In this document: positions 1 to 5,703 of the stretch, piece after piece
Layout: each line of letters opens with the position of its first letter
Position numbering within the stretch: the stretch's first letter is position 1
Source: Candidatus Auribacterota bacterium
GTDB taxonomy: Bacteria; Auribacterota; JAFGBW01
Direction: 5' to 3'
Assembly (NCBI GenBank): GCA_016932965.1
Contig: JAFGBW010000130.1
Location: 1 to 7,193 of the forward strand
DNA length: 7,193 bases
Made by a program: the position numbers and the translations under genes
Notes under the pieces: model-generated
The model's input: only the letters and a program-made list of their open reading frames with translations
What the model was told of the DNA's origin: nothing
The model's database searches: none

Positions 1-479
1 AGCGCGAATTCTTTTTGTTCATCGATGTGGTTCTGGATGGCCGCCATGATGGAATGATTGCCGGGAAGACGGGTCAGCGGATTGGTGTCCAGGGTACGGC
101 TGGTTTGCGTTTCCCGGATACGGATCCGCAATAAAAGCTCCTGAGGATGGTCTTCAATGAAAAAAAAATCATCGGGTTTAAAGTCTGAAACAGATGCCAG
201 AGGAATTTCCAGGGTTCTTGAAAGGATGAGGATGAGTGGTAAATGACAGTAAACAGGGTCGTCCTTCAGTTTTGAAATGATGGATTTCCAGTCCGTTGAT
301 TCAGCGGATAAAAGAATCATGTCAGGAGGTTCATAATAGATTTGTCCCAGGGCTTTGGAGGTATTTTCCTGGTGGTAGACGAAGTAACCCTCATCCGTGA
401 GCATGGCGTGATGCGGATCAAATAAAGGGGATGGTTTGAGGATGCACAGAATGTGTTTTTGTTTGGAAGAAGGCGTCAC
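1..479 (-). CDS. Degenerate receiver-GGDEF protein, N-terminal part (runs off left edge)
   Basis: Reading leftward from a GTG at 479-477 gives 159 uninterrupted codons to the window edge. Residues about 8-122 resemble a response-regulator receiver fold: a beta strand HILCIL, then PPDMILLSAE at the phosphorylation strand, LPLILILS at the next strand, and a closing DDFF...HPQELLLRIR helix. The usual residues are absent. The acidic pair after strand 1 is K15-P16, the phospho-acceptor Asp is S58, and the conserved Lys is I108. Residues 130-144 (LDTNPLTRLPGNHSI) match the opening of a GGDEF domain of the NPLTGLPGN subtype. The GG[D/E]EF signature itself lies beyond the edge, so cyclase activity cannot be judged, and an EAL or other domain could follow. 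The GTG overlaps the HDOD stop codon as GTGA with only a weak Shine-Dalgarno sequence, which suggests coupled translation. Likely role: c-di-GMP signalling, or GGDEF-based sensing with phosphorylation-independent input. Confidence 0.85.
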   Translation of the reverse strand, partial: MTPSSKQKHILCILKPSPLFDPHHAMLTDEGYFVYHQENTSKALGQIYYEPPDMILLSAESTDWKSIISKLKDDPVYCHLPLILILSRTLEIPLASVSDFKPDDFFFIEDHPQELLLRIRIRETQTSRTLDTNPLTRLPGNHSIMAAIQNHIDEQKEFA

Positions 480-1348
480 TTTAAATCCAGGGGGCCCATG
501 TCTTTCAAAGCCTCCATTTCCGGTTCGATTCGTTCCACCAGTTTTTCAAGATGATGCTCCTGCAGAGAGAGTTGTCCCGCCACACATTCAGGAATGTTCT
601 CCAGTGGGATGCCTTTTACCAGGGACTCTCCCATGCCGTTTACAATCAGATTTGAGATGGTGATGATGGATGAGCGTAAGGGATATGAAACGGCTTTTTC
701 CGGTTCGTGATGATAGCCGATGGGCAGCGACAGCTTGTCCGGCAGCTTCCATTGCTGGCAAAGCCATTTGCCCAGGGCGGCATGATCAAATCCCAGTAAT
801 TCATGCTCCGTTTTCCATAGCGGGGTCTTGGTTTGAGAGGCATGTTTTAAGACCTGATGATATTCATCCGGGGCTTCCAGGATGATGACCACTTTCCCGA
901 TATCATGGAGAAGCCCTGCGACCGTGATTTCCTCGATATCGGCAATGGAGAGCATTTCGCAGATTTTCCGGCAGGCCAAAGACACCAGGATCGAATGTCT
1001 CCATAAGGGATAGGCTTCCGGGGTCAGGTTGTCAAAGACAGATGTTGTGACAATGAGTCCCTTGATGGCATCTATCCCTAAAAGGATCAGCGCGTGCGTC
1101 ACGGTGCTGATCCGGCCCGGAAAACCGTAGAAGGCGGAGTTCACCAGCCTCAGGAGCTTGCTGGTTAAGACCTGGTCTTTGCAGATTTCCTCGCCGAAAG
1201 AGGCGATGGATGTGCTGGTGTCTTCCGCCATCTTTGTGAATTTTTTCATCAATTGGGGAAGGGTGGGGAGATTGTGAAGCCTTTCCACTTTTTTTCTGAA
1301 GGCTTCCTTGTTGAGGATCAAATGCGAGGGGGGGGGCGGGGAGTTCAT
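476..1348 (-). CDS. HDOD domain signalling protein
   Basis: A 290-aa protein whose residues about 23-220 form an HDOD domain. The family opening LHNLPTLPQLMKKF (24-37) is followed by the hallmark LLRLVNSAFYGF (65-76), ISTVTHALILLG (80-91), and a set of HD-type residues: H118, H148-D149 in GLLHDIGK, H189 in FDHAALG, and H213-H214 in YHHEP. HDOD proteins are usually regarded as non-catalytic output or scaffold modules in two-component, c-di-GMP, motility and stress circuits. Here most HD-superfamily metal-ligand positions look present, so residual metal binding is possible. The last ~75 residues have no recognised domain. The ATG overlaps the stop of the upstream 105-aa gene as ATGA, with AAGGGAG 10 nt upstream (plus positions 1359-1365). 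The stop overlaps the next GTG. A C9 tract near the start (plus 1328-1336, encoding the Pro run at residues 4-7) is a possible slippage site. Confidence 0.93.
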   Translation of the reverse strand: MNSPPPPSHLILNKEAFRKKVERLHNLPTLPQLMKKFTKMAEDTSTSIASFGEEICKDQVLTSKLLRLVNSAFYGFPGRISTVTHALILLGIDAIKGLIVTTSVFDNLTPEAYPLWRHSILVSLACRKICEMLSIADIEEITVAGLLHDIGKVVIILEAPDEYHQVLKHASQTKTPLWKTEHELLGFDHAALGKWLCQQWKLPDKLSLPIGYHHEPEKAVSYPLRSSIITISNLIVNGMGESLVKGIPLENIPECVAGQLSLQEHHLEKLVERIEPEMEALKDMGPLDLK

Positions 1349-1662
1349 GGCTGGGGCGCTCCCTTTTTTGCTTCGATCTTCTGCAGAAGGATATTTTTCA
1401 ATCCGATGAGGATCGATCCTTCCTGGATCCGGGCAAACCGTTCTTCAATCTCTTTTTTCATGAGGTCAGCCTCTTCCGGTGAGAGCTGTTCATTGGTTTC
1501 GATATAGACGGAACTGACGCCCATTTTTGACAAGCGCGCAATGAGTTTTTCGTTCAGCTCGGTTCCGGCGCTGCAAAGCGTTCTGCCCATCTCGTCTGTC
1601 AGTATCCGGGCCAATATCATTCCCGGACAGGCGTTAGAAAGGGGTATGCTTTTCAGGGACAT
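1345..1662 (-). CDS. Small PGM-LAR domain protein, first gene of the HDOD/GGDEF operon
   Basis: A 105-aa soluble protein. Residues about 11-55 (ACPGMILARI...GRTLCSAGTELNEKLIARL...GVSSVYIE) match the short beta-rich module often found at the N-terminus of HD-GYP phosphodiesterases and in small stand-alone proteins beside HDOD genes: P-G-M-x-L-A-R, a turn with G-R, A-G-T-x-L, and G-(V/I)-x-S-V-Y-(I/V). Residues about 61-100 are charged and helical (SPEEADLMKKEIEERFARIQ), a possible dimerisation or partner-binding helix. No catalytic motif or signal peptide is visible. The biochemical function is unknown; a regulatory partner of the HDOD protein is the simplest inference. The start at 1662 has only a weak ribosome-binding sequence upstream (AGAG about 8 nt away), but the conserved domain begins within ten residues, which supports it. 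The stop overlaps the HDOD start. Confidence 0.8.
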   Translation of the reverse strand: MSLKSIPLSNACPGMILARILTDEMGRTLCSAGTELNEKLIARLSKMGVSSVYIETNEQLSPEEADLMKKEIEERFARIQEGSILIGLKNILLQKIEAKKGAPQP

Positions 1663-1715
1663 GGCAGGCTCTATTATTCAGTTGTTATCGGCTCACTTCG
1701 GATAGATTTAAACGT

Positions 1716-1734
1716 ATCTGTAAAAAGCACAGAT
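1716..1734. repeat. Small hairpin ATCTGT-N7-ACAGAT
   Basis: Perfect 6-bp arms surround a 7-nt A-rich loop. Read on the minus strand it lies 54 bp upstream of the 105-aa gene start, probably in the 5' untranslated leader or overlapping the promoter. Function unknown. Confidence 0.35.
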
Positions 1735-1752
1735 GTTTTATTATGAGTTTGG

Positions 1753-1766
1753 ATCCTTATAGGGAT
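1753..1766. repeat. Short near-palindrome, 14 bp
   Basis: ATCCTTATAGGGAT is self-complementary except for one T/G pair. It sits between two other inverted repeats upstream of the signalling operon. It may be an operator half of a larger regulatory region, but a 14-bp dyad can also occur by chance. Confidence 0.3.
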
Positions 1767-1774
1767 ATTTCCAT

Positions 1775-1804
1775 CATCTTTATTGAACCGAGTCAATAAA
1801 AATG
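1775..1804. repeat. Inverted repeat, 12-bp arms, AT-rich
   Basis: On the minus strand CATTTTTATTGA is followed by a 6-base spacer (CTCGGT) and TCAATAAAGATG. The inner 8 bp of each arm (TTTATTGA / TCAATAAA, plus 1779-1786 and 1793-1800) are perfectly complementary. The outer 4 bp pair with one T-G wobble. It lies about 50 bp beyond the stop of the membrane-protein gene and 113 bp upstream of the operon start. It could be an operator for a dimeric regulator or an RNA hairpin. It lacks the T-run expected of an intrinsic terminator read on the minus strand. Confidence 0.6.
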
Positions 1805-1824
1805 CTTTCTGTCGTCCACCTGTT

Positions 1825-1851
1825 TTTCCTCCGTGTCCTTTATGGTGAAAT
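1825..1851. repeat. Single copy of a dispersed GTGTCCTT-type repeat at the 3' end of the membrane gene
   Basis: The stretch around GTGTCCTTTATGGTGAAA (1833-1850) matches GTGTTTTTCGTGGTTAAA (5900-5917) at 13 of 18 positions. Its 3' end touches the stop codon of the 703-aa gene. From memory, degenerate units of the type 'ccac(a/g)aaggacac' are frequent in intergenic DNA of several environmental bacterial lineages. Membership in one family is an inference from two copies in this window. Confidence 0.4.
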
Positions 1852-3962
1852 CATTTCTTTTTATACGAAGCCGCATAGACAAGGATGGAAACCATACCCA
1901 GCGCCGAGATTCCGAGTATAAGAGAGAGATTCTCAAGAAGTCCGCCCAGAACAGCTCCGATGATATTGGAAGCAAGAACAGGAGACAGCTGTTTCAGTTT
2001 TCCGATAGAAGAGGCAAAGATGAGCGCAGCAAAGAAGAGCGGTAGAAGGAGAAGGGTCAGCATGCCAAGCGCGCCCGGAATTCCGTGTCCAAGAGCGATG
2101 TCAACCGGAACAAACGAGGTCATGAGAAGTGATAAAAACAGCAGGAAATAAAGGAACCCGTTTCTGAGCGGTCCTGTACGCAGGATCACCATGTTTGCTC
2201 CGAGGATTAGAAAAAAGATGCCCGCGATGGCCGCAGCAGAAACACGCCAGGTAGTCCCGAAGATAAGGGCAAGCTGGGCAATGGTTTTTGTCTCAACCAA
2301 AAGGAATCCGGCGCCAAGAAAGAAGAAGTGCCGGTCGAGCCCCCCCCCTTGATTGGAAAAAAACAACCTGACCATGGCGATTCCGGCGAGAAAGATCAGA
2401 CAAGATGCCCAAAGAATGGTCGGAGGCAATGTTCGTTTTTCCAGATAGATGAAAGGCCAGTCATCACGACAAACAGGCCCGGGTTCCGGAAACTGCCGGG
2501 CCATTTCAGGCGGTAGTCCCACCCGGACATCCTCTTTCATCCCGCAGGTTTTAAGACCGTCACCGGCGAGAAAAGTATACCCCATTGGAGTCAGCCGCTT
2601 CATATACGGAGTTTGTCCCCAGGCTTCGCGCAGCATGGCCTCAAAACGCGGAATCATCCATTTGCGTTCGACATAGAAGCTCAAGGAAAGAATCCCGTCC
2701 GGTTTGAGCCGCTTGAGGGTTTGTTTGAAGCTTTCAACGGTGTAAACATAGTTATCAAGTCGGATGCTCCCTGATAATGATGAATAGAAACTCGAATGGG
2801 AGTCAAGAAGGCCGAAGACAATCAGATCGTAGCTCTTACCGGGACGCTTCAGGAATGCCCTGGCATCATCTGTAATGACCGTAACCCGCGGGTCATCATA
2901 AGGGTGCTCGGGATGGAGTTCACGGCCAAACCGGATGATCACGGGATCGATCTCAACCGCATCCACATGCTCTGCCCCTGAGCGCAGGGCCGCAGCAACA
3001 TCATTTCCAGTACCGGCCCCGACAACGAGCACTTCTTTTGGCCGGATCCATTGATAAGGATAATTGTACTCCGAAATCCCGTTGCGGATGGACAACAGGT
3101 CACTGTATTTGGCCGCCGTAGCCGGGGAAAGATCGAGAATCTTCTGATAAAAAATATTCTGGGCTTTCAGCATCCAGCCGGGAGAAAAACGTTGCCCGTC
3201 CCGGGTGGTTTCTTCGGGAAGTGAAGATATCTGAATCTTATTATAGGGGCTCCAGACGGTTGTGCAATCCTGATAGGAGTCCATCTTGGCCATACCGAAA
3301 CAGGTGATCAGTGCCGCCAGGAACGCAAAAATACGGAACCCGGAGGAGTTCTGTCCGTATAGCAAAAGCAATAGGAATCCGATCGATGCATTCACCCACG
3401 GAGGAGCGGACATAGTTGCGAGGAGAAAGGACAGGCCTACCCCCAGGAGTGAACCAAAGATGTTCGCCATATAAGCAGAAATGGCGGGAAGTCCTTCCAT
3501 GTAAAGGCCGGTTAATTGACCCAAGGGTACCATCGAGAGCGTTGTGAAAATGAAAATCCACATGACGATCGCACAGAAACCCGAGATTTCCGCTGCGGAC
3601 TGGGTGATACGCACACCCAGGTTCGATTCAGGTCCGGAAGGGCCCATTTGCGTGTTGAGCCAGGAATCCCCTGAAAACAGGGTCCCTGATGCAAGGATGA
3701 GAGCGAGAAGAATCCCTGCCCACGGTATGAGACTTCGTTTTGCGTTTGTTGTGGCGTAACCGATTCCTAATCCCAGAAACGATGCAATGAGAGGCAGGTT
3801 TTTAACATAAGCCAGGGGACGAACCTGTGAATCCAGCCAGCGGATCAGAAGGAGCTCCAGGAAAATCCCAAGAGCTGAAGTCACAATGATATGGAAAATC
3901 CGCTGTTTGTCCGTGAGGTTTTTATTGGAGAGCAGACGCTGAGAATCTTCTTTTTCGAACAC
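1851..3962 (-). CDS. Membrane-embedded spermidine/spermine-synthase-like (SAM-fold) protein
   Basis: A 703-aa protein. About seven hydrophobic segments lie in residues ~23-225, with the family-typical AYMANIFGSLLGVGLSFLLA at 163-182. A soluble nucleotide-binding domain (~300-450) follows, then about six more membrane segments (~515-535, 545-568, 575-595, 602-625, 630-653, 660-698). The Rossmann motifs are VLVVGAGTGND (311-321), AVEIDP (335-340), DDAR (365-368) and DLIVFGLLDSHSS (379-391). RDDWPFIYLE (499-508), KTIAQLALIFGTTW (559-572) and SNIIGAVLGGLLE (665-677) are further conserved blocks of fused membrane members of the spermine/spermidine synthase superfamily. True SpeE enzymes have GGGDG and an aspartate pair for polyamine binding; here these are GAGTGND and GLLDSHSS. 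The fold probably binds SAM or decarboxylated SAM, but the product is unknown. The start is GTG at 3962-3960; an in-frame TAA lies six bases upstream. A G9 tract (plus 2340-2348) encodes GGG at 539-541. Confidence 0.92.
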   Translation of the reverse strand: MFEKEDSQRLLSNKNLTDKQRIFHIIVTSALGIFLELLLIRWLDSQVRPLAYVKNLPLIASFLGLGIGYATTNAKRSLIPWAGILLALILASGTLFSGDSWLNTQMGPSGPESNLGVRITQSAAEISGFCAIVMWIFIFTTLSMVPLGQLTGLYMEGLPAISAYMANIFGSLLGVGLSFLLATMSAPPWVNASIGFLLLLLYGQNSSGFRIFAFLAALITCFGMAKMDSYQDCTTVWSPYNKIQISSLPEETTRDGQRFSPGWMLKAQNIFYQKILDLSPATAAKYSDLLSIRNGISEYNYPYQWIRPKEVLVVGAGTGNDVAAALRSGAEHVDAVEIDPVIIRFGRELHPEHPYDDPRVTVITDDARAFLKRPGKSYDLIVFGLLDSHSSFYSSLSGSIRLDNYVYTVESFKQTLKRLKPDGILSLSFYVERKWMIPRFEAMLREAWGQTPYMKRLTPMGYTFLAGDGLKTCGMKEDVRVGLPPEMARQFPEPGPVCRDDWPFIYLEKRTLPPTILWASCLIFLAGIAMVRLFFSNQGGGLDRHFFFLGAGFLLVETKTIAQLALIFGTTWRVSAAAIAGIFFLILGANMVILRTGPLRNGFLYFLLFLSLLMTSFVPVDIALGHGIPGALGMLTLLLLPLFFAALIFASSIGKLKQLSPVLASNIIGAVLGGLLENLSLILGISALGMVSILVYAASYKKK

Positions 3963-4181
3963 TTTTTATCTATTCCATGATGGTTGATTGCATTCCATAG
4001 CTCAAGCGGATTCATGATCCTGTCTCTTACGGCACGGACCGCGGTTCCCCATGGCAATCATCTGAAGGGAAAGAATAAATACAACATAATCGGATAAAAA
4101 CAAAGGGAATAAAATAATAGCAGTACTGCCCGGTAAAAAGATTTAATCAGGAGTTAAACATGATGCATTGATAAAAATAAT

Positions 4182-4209
4182 GAGAATTGAGAATTAAGAA
4201 TTGAGAATG
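4182..4209 (+). repeat. Heptanucleotide tandem array, left copy (4 units)
   Basis: Four successive 7-mers read GAGAATT, GAGAATT, AAGAATT, GAGAATG. Further degenerate units may follow (GGGACTC, GCTACTC). The period-7 structure resembles the short tandemly repeated heptamers known from cyanobacteria and other environmental bacteria. A related array in inverted orientation is at 4375-4395. Confidence 0.7.
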
Positions 4210-4327
4210 GGGACTCGCTACTCGATTCTTGTCTAATAATAAGGATGAAAAATCTGATAATATCGAAGAATTATACAATAGGTAAAAATTTAACCGGACA
4301 GGTCTGAAAGAAATTTTTTCTTGTTGA

Positions 4328-4341
4328 GTGATGTAAATCAT
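4328..4341. promoter_or_regulatory. Possible FNR/CRP-family binding site
   Basis: GTGAT-GTAA-ATCAT is a 14-bp dyad with perfect TGAT/ATCA inner arms. It differs from the FNR consensus TTGAT-N4-ATCAA at the outer position of each half (5'-most base of one, 3'-most base of the other). It lies about 140 bp upstream of the glycosyltransferase start, between the heptamer arrays. No regulator gene is in the window, so the assignment rests on the motif alone. Confidence 0.3.
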
Positions 4342-4374
4342 TGTGTTAGAAAACTGAATTCGTCTTTATTTCTA

Positions 4375-4395
4375 CTGACTTCTGAATTCTGACTT
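4375..4395 (-). repeat. Heptanucleotide tandem array, right copy (3 units)
   Basis: Three successive 7-mers read CTGACTT, CTGAATT, CTGACTT on the plus strand. On the minus strand the register is AGAAGTC, AGAATTC, AGAAGTC, which shares AGAA(T/G)T with the AGAATT(G/A) units of the array at 4182-4209. The two arrays therefore face each other across about 165 bp. Confidence 0.65.
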
Positions 4396-4429
4396 CATGT
4401 TTAATACAGACAGGTGAGAGGAAAACTGC

Positions 4430-4465
4430 ATGAAATGGATGGCGATAACACGAGTAAAGGATTGA
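4430..4465 (+). CDS. Possible 11-codon leader peptide upstream of glgM
   Basis: AGAGG at 4417-4421 is 8 nt upstream of an ATG that opens an 11-codon frame (MKWMAITRVKD) ending in TGA at 4463-4465. The stop is 14 nt before the glycosyltransferase ATG at 4480. The best ribosome-binding sequence near this gene belongs to this frame, not to the conserved start of the enzyme. It may act as a coupling or leader cistron. Alternatively, the AGAGG could serve the in-frame ATG at 4435 with a long 13-nt spacer, giving an enzyme with 15 extra N-terminal residues. Confidence 0.25.
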   Translation: MKWMAITRVKD

Positions 4466-4479
4466 ACCGGACAGAGAAG

Positions 4480-5685
4480 ATGAAGGTCTATTTTTTTACA
4501 AATGAATTTCCTCCGAATATATACGGGGGCGCGGGAGTTCATGTGGATTATCTGTCACGGGAGCTTTCTAAAAAAGTCTCACTCCATGTCAGATGTTTCG
4601 GATCCCAGGATGTTCATCAGGATTCCTTTTCGGTAAAAGGGGTGGAGGCGCCTTCCCAGCTGTTGAAAAATATCCCTAAGTCTCTTTCATCCGTGTTTTC
4701 CGCTTTTTACCAGAATCTGGGTTTTTTCAACTCTTTTTCCGATGCCCAGATCGTGCATTGCCATACGTGGTATTCTCATTTGGCCGGCATCATGGCCAAA
4801 CTGGCTTACGGGATCCCCCTGGTGGTGACCACACATTCCCTGGAACCATTAAGACCATGGAAACGCGAACAGCTGGGCGGGGGATATGATGTGACCTGCT
4901 GGATTGAACGGGAGACTTTGCGTCTTGCGGATGCCATCATTGCGGTGAGCCGGTCCACAAAAAAGGACATTCTGGATCATTTTGCCGTCCCTGAAGAAAA
5001 AATCCATGTGATTTCAAACGGCATAGACACAAACGAATATCAACCGGTCCCTGAAAAGGAAGCGCTCATCCGTTACGGGATAGATCCCAACCAGAAGTAT
5101 CTTTTATATGTAGGGAGAATAACCAGACAGAAGGGAATCATTCATCTGGCGCGCGCGATTTCAAAACTGGACCCGGACATGCAGGTGGTTTTCTGTGCCG
5201 GTGCGCCGGACACTCCTGAAATTAAAAAGGAGTTGGATGAGGCTATTTCTGAAATCAAGAAGACCCGGAAGAACATTGTCTGGATCACGGAGAACCTCGA
5301 CCATCGTTGTCTTATTCAGATATATTCCCACGCTTACTTATTCTGCTGTCCTTCAGTCTATGAACCGTTTGGGATCATTAATTTAGAGGCCATGGCCTGC
5401 GGGGTGCCGGTCGTGGGAACGAAAGTGGGAGGCATTACGGAAATCATCATAGACGGTGAAACCGGGGTCCTGGTTCCGCTGGATGCAGACGCGATGAACA
5501 GGGGCAGCCAGGAGGAGACAGTCAAATTTTCCGGAAGACTCTCTGATGCGATCAATTCTCTTTATCATGACTCGAATCTCCGGTCTTCCATGGCGGAAAA
5601 AAGCCGTAAACGCGCCGTGGAAGTATATAACTGGAACAATATTGCGGACCAGGTTGTAAAAATATATAAGTCGTTGTTATCCTAA
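4480..5685 (+). CDS. glgM: GT4 glycogen synthase / maltose-1-phosphate synthase (corynebacterial-type GlgA, GlgM)
   Basis: A 401-aa cytoplasmic GT-B glycosyltransferase, close to the ~390 aa usual for corynebacterial-type GlgA. The N-domain opens with MKVYFFTNEFPPNIYGGAGVHV (donor-site GGAG at 16-19), then HCHTWYSHLAG (93-103) and TTHSLEP (117-123). The C-domain has ISNGID (178-183), YVGRITRQKG (210-219; R213 and K218 for phosphate contacts) and the GT4 E-x7-E motif EPFGIINLE (E295, E303), followed by AMACGVPVVGT. Known members use ADP-glucose; the actinobacterial enzyme joins it to glucose-1-phosphate to make alpha-maltose-1-phosphate, the GlgE substrate. The glgE gene downstream supports that reading, but direct glucan elongation cannot be excluded. 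I chose ATG 4480 because family homology begins exactly there. In-frame alternatives are GTG 4414 and ATG 4435, the latter with AGAGG 13 nt upstream. Confidence 0.93.
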   Translation: MKVYFFTNEFPPNIYGGAGVHVDYLSRELSKKVSLHVRCFGSQDVHQDSFSVKGVEAPSQLLKNIPKSLSSVFSAFYQNLGFFNSFSDAQIVHCHTWYSHLAGIMAKLAYGIPLVVTTHSLEPLRPWKREQLGGGYDVTCWIERETLRLADAIIAVSRSTKKDILDHFAVPEEKIHVISNGIDTNEYQPVPEKEALIRYGIDPNQKYLLYVGRITRQKGIIHLARAISKLDPDMQVVFCAGAPDTPEIKKELDEAISEIKKTRKNIVWITENLDHRCLIQIYSHAYLFCCPSVYEPFGIINLEAMACGVPVVGTKVGGITEIIIDGETGVLVPLDADAMNRGSQEETVKFSGRLSDAINSLYHDSNLRSSMAEKSRKRAVEVYNWNNIADQVVKIYKSLLS

Positions 5686-5703
5686 GAATATAAATATTAG
5701 AAG

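Larger units (their letters stand above)
1663..1850 (-). promoter_or_regulatory. Gap holding a palindrome cluster; probable leader of the signalling operon
   Basis: This 188-bp gap separates the stop of the membrane-protein gene from the start of the three-gene signalling operon, both read leftward. A promoter is expected here. On the minus strand a TTGACT element lies inside the 1775-1804 palindrome, but no convincing -10 hexamer sits at 16-18 bp, so I do not assign a promoter. Three inverted repeats occupy 1716-1734, 1753-1766 and 1775-1804. The end nearest 1850 carries a copy of a repeat family also seen at 5886-5912. I saw no GC-rich stem followed by a T-run for the upstream gene. Confidence 0.4.
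3963..4479. other. Divergent intergenic region with repeats and mini-ORFs
   Basis: This stretch separates two divergent genes and is AT-rich on the right. No gene-length reading frame with plausible protein character is seen; a 64-codon minus frame at 4147-4341 is low-complexity and has no family motif. Contents: a possible minus-strand promoter region upstream of 3962 (on the minus strand TTGTTT, 16 bp, then TATTTA, weak), a perfect 10-bp palindrome GCAGTACTGC at 4120-4129, an SD-ATG-stop triplet at 4149-4171, two heptamer arrays at 4182-4209 and 4375-4395, an FNR/CRP-like dyad at 4328-4341, and an 11-codon frame at 4430-4465 just before the glycosyltransferase gene. Confidence 0.6.

Noticed and set aside
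1779-1800. Intrinsic terminator for the membrane-protein gene
   Set aside because: The stem is AT-rich and no T-run follows it on the minus strand, so it is listed as an inverted repeat only.
3241-3561. 106-codon minus-strand frame inside the membrane-protein gene
   Set aside because: It overlaps conserved membrane segments of the 703-aa frame in another phase and has no protein-family features.
1851-3962. Calling this gene speE (spermidine synthase)
   Set aside because: The polyamine-site aspartates and GGGDG motif of SpeE are not conserved, and the protein is fused to about 13 membrane segments.
4147-4341. 64-codon minus-strand frame in the intergenic region
   Set aside because: It crosses the heptamer array, is low complexity, and has no domain match; it is not supported as a gene.
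4182-4395. Possible CRISPR array
   Set aside because: The repeat unit is 7 bp and contiguous, without spacers, and no cas genes are present.
4414-4479. GTG 4414 as the start of the glycosyltransferase
   Set aside because: No Shine-Dalgarno sequence precedes it and the 22 extra residues show no similarity to the family N-terminus, which begins MKV at 4480.
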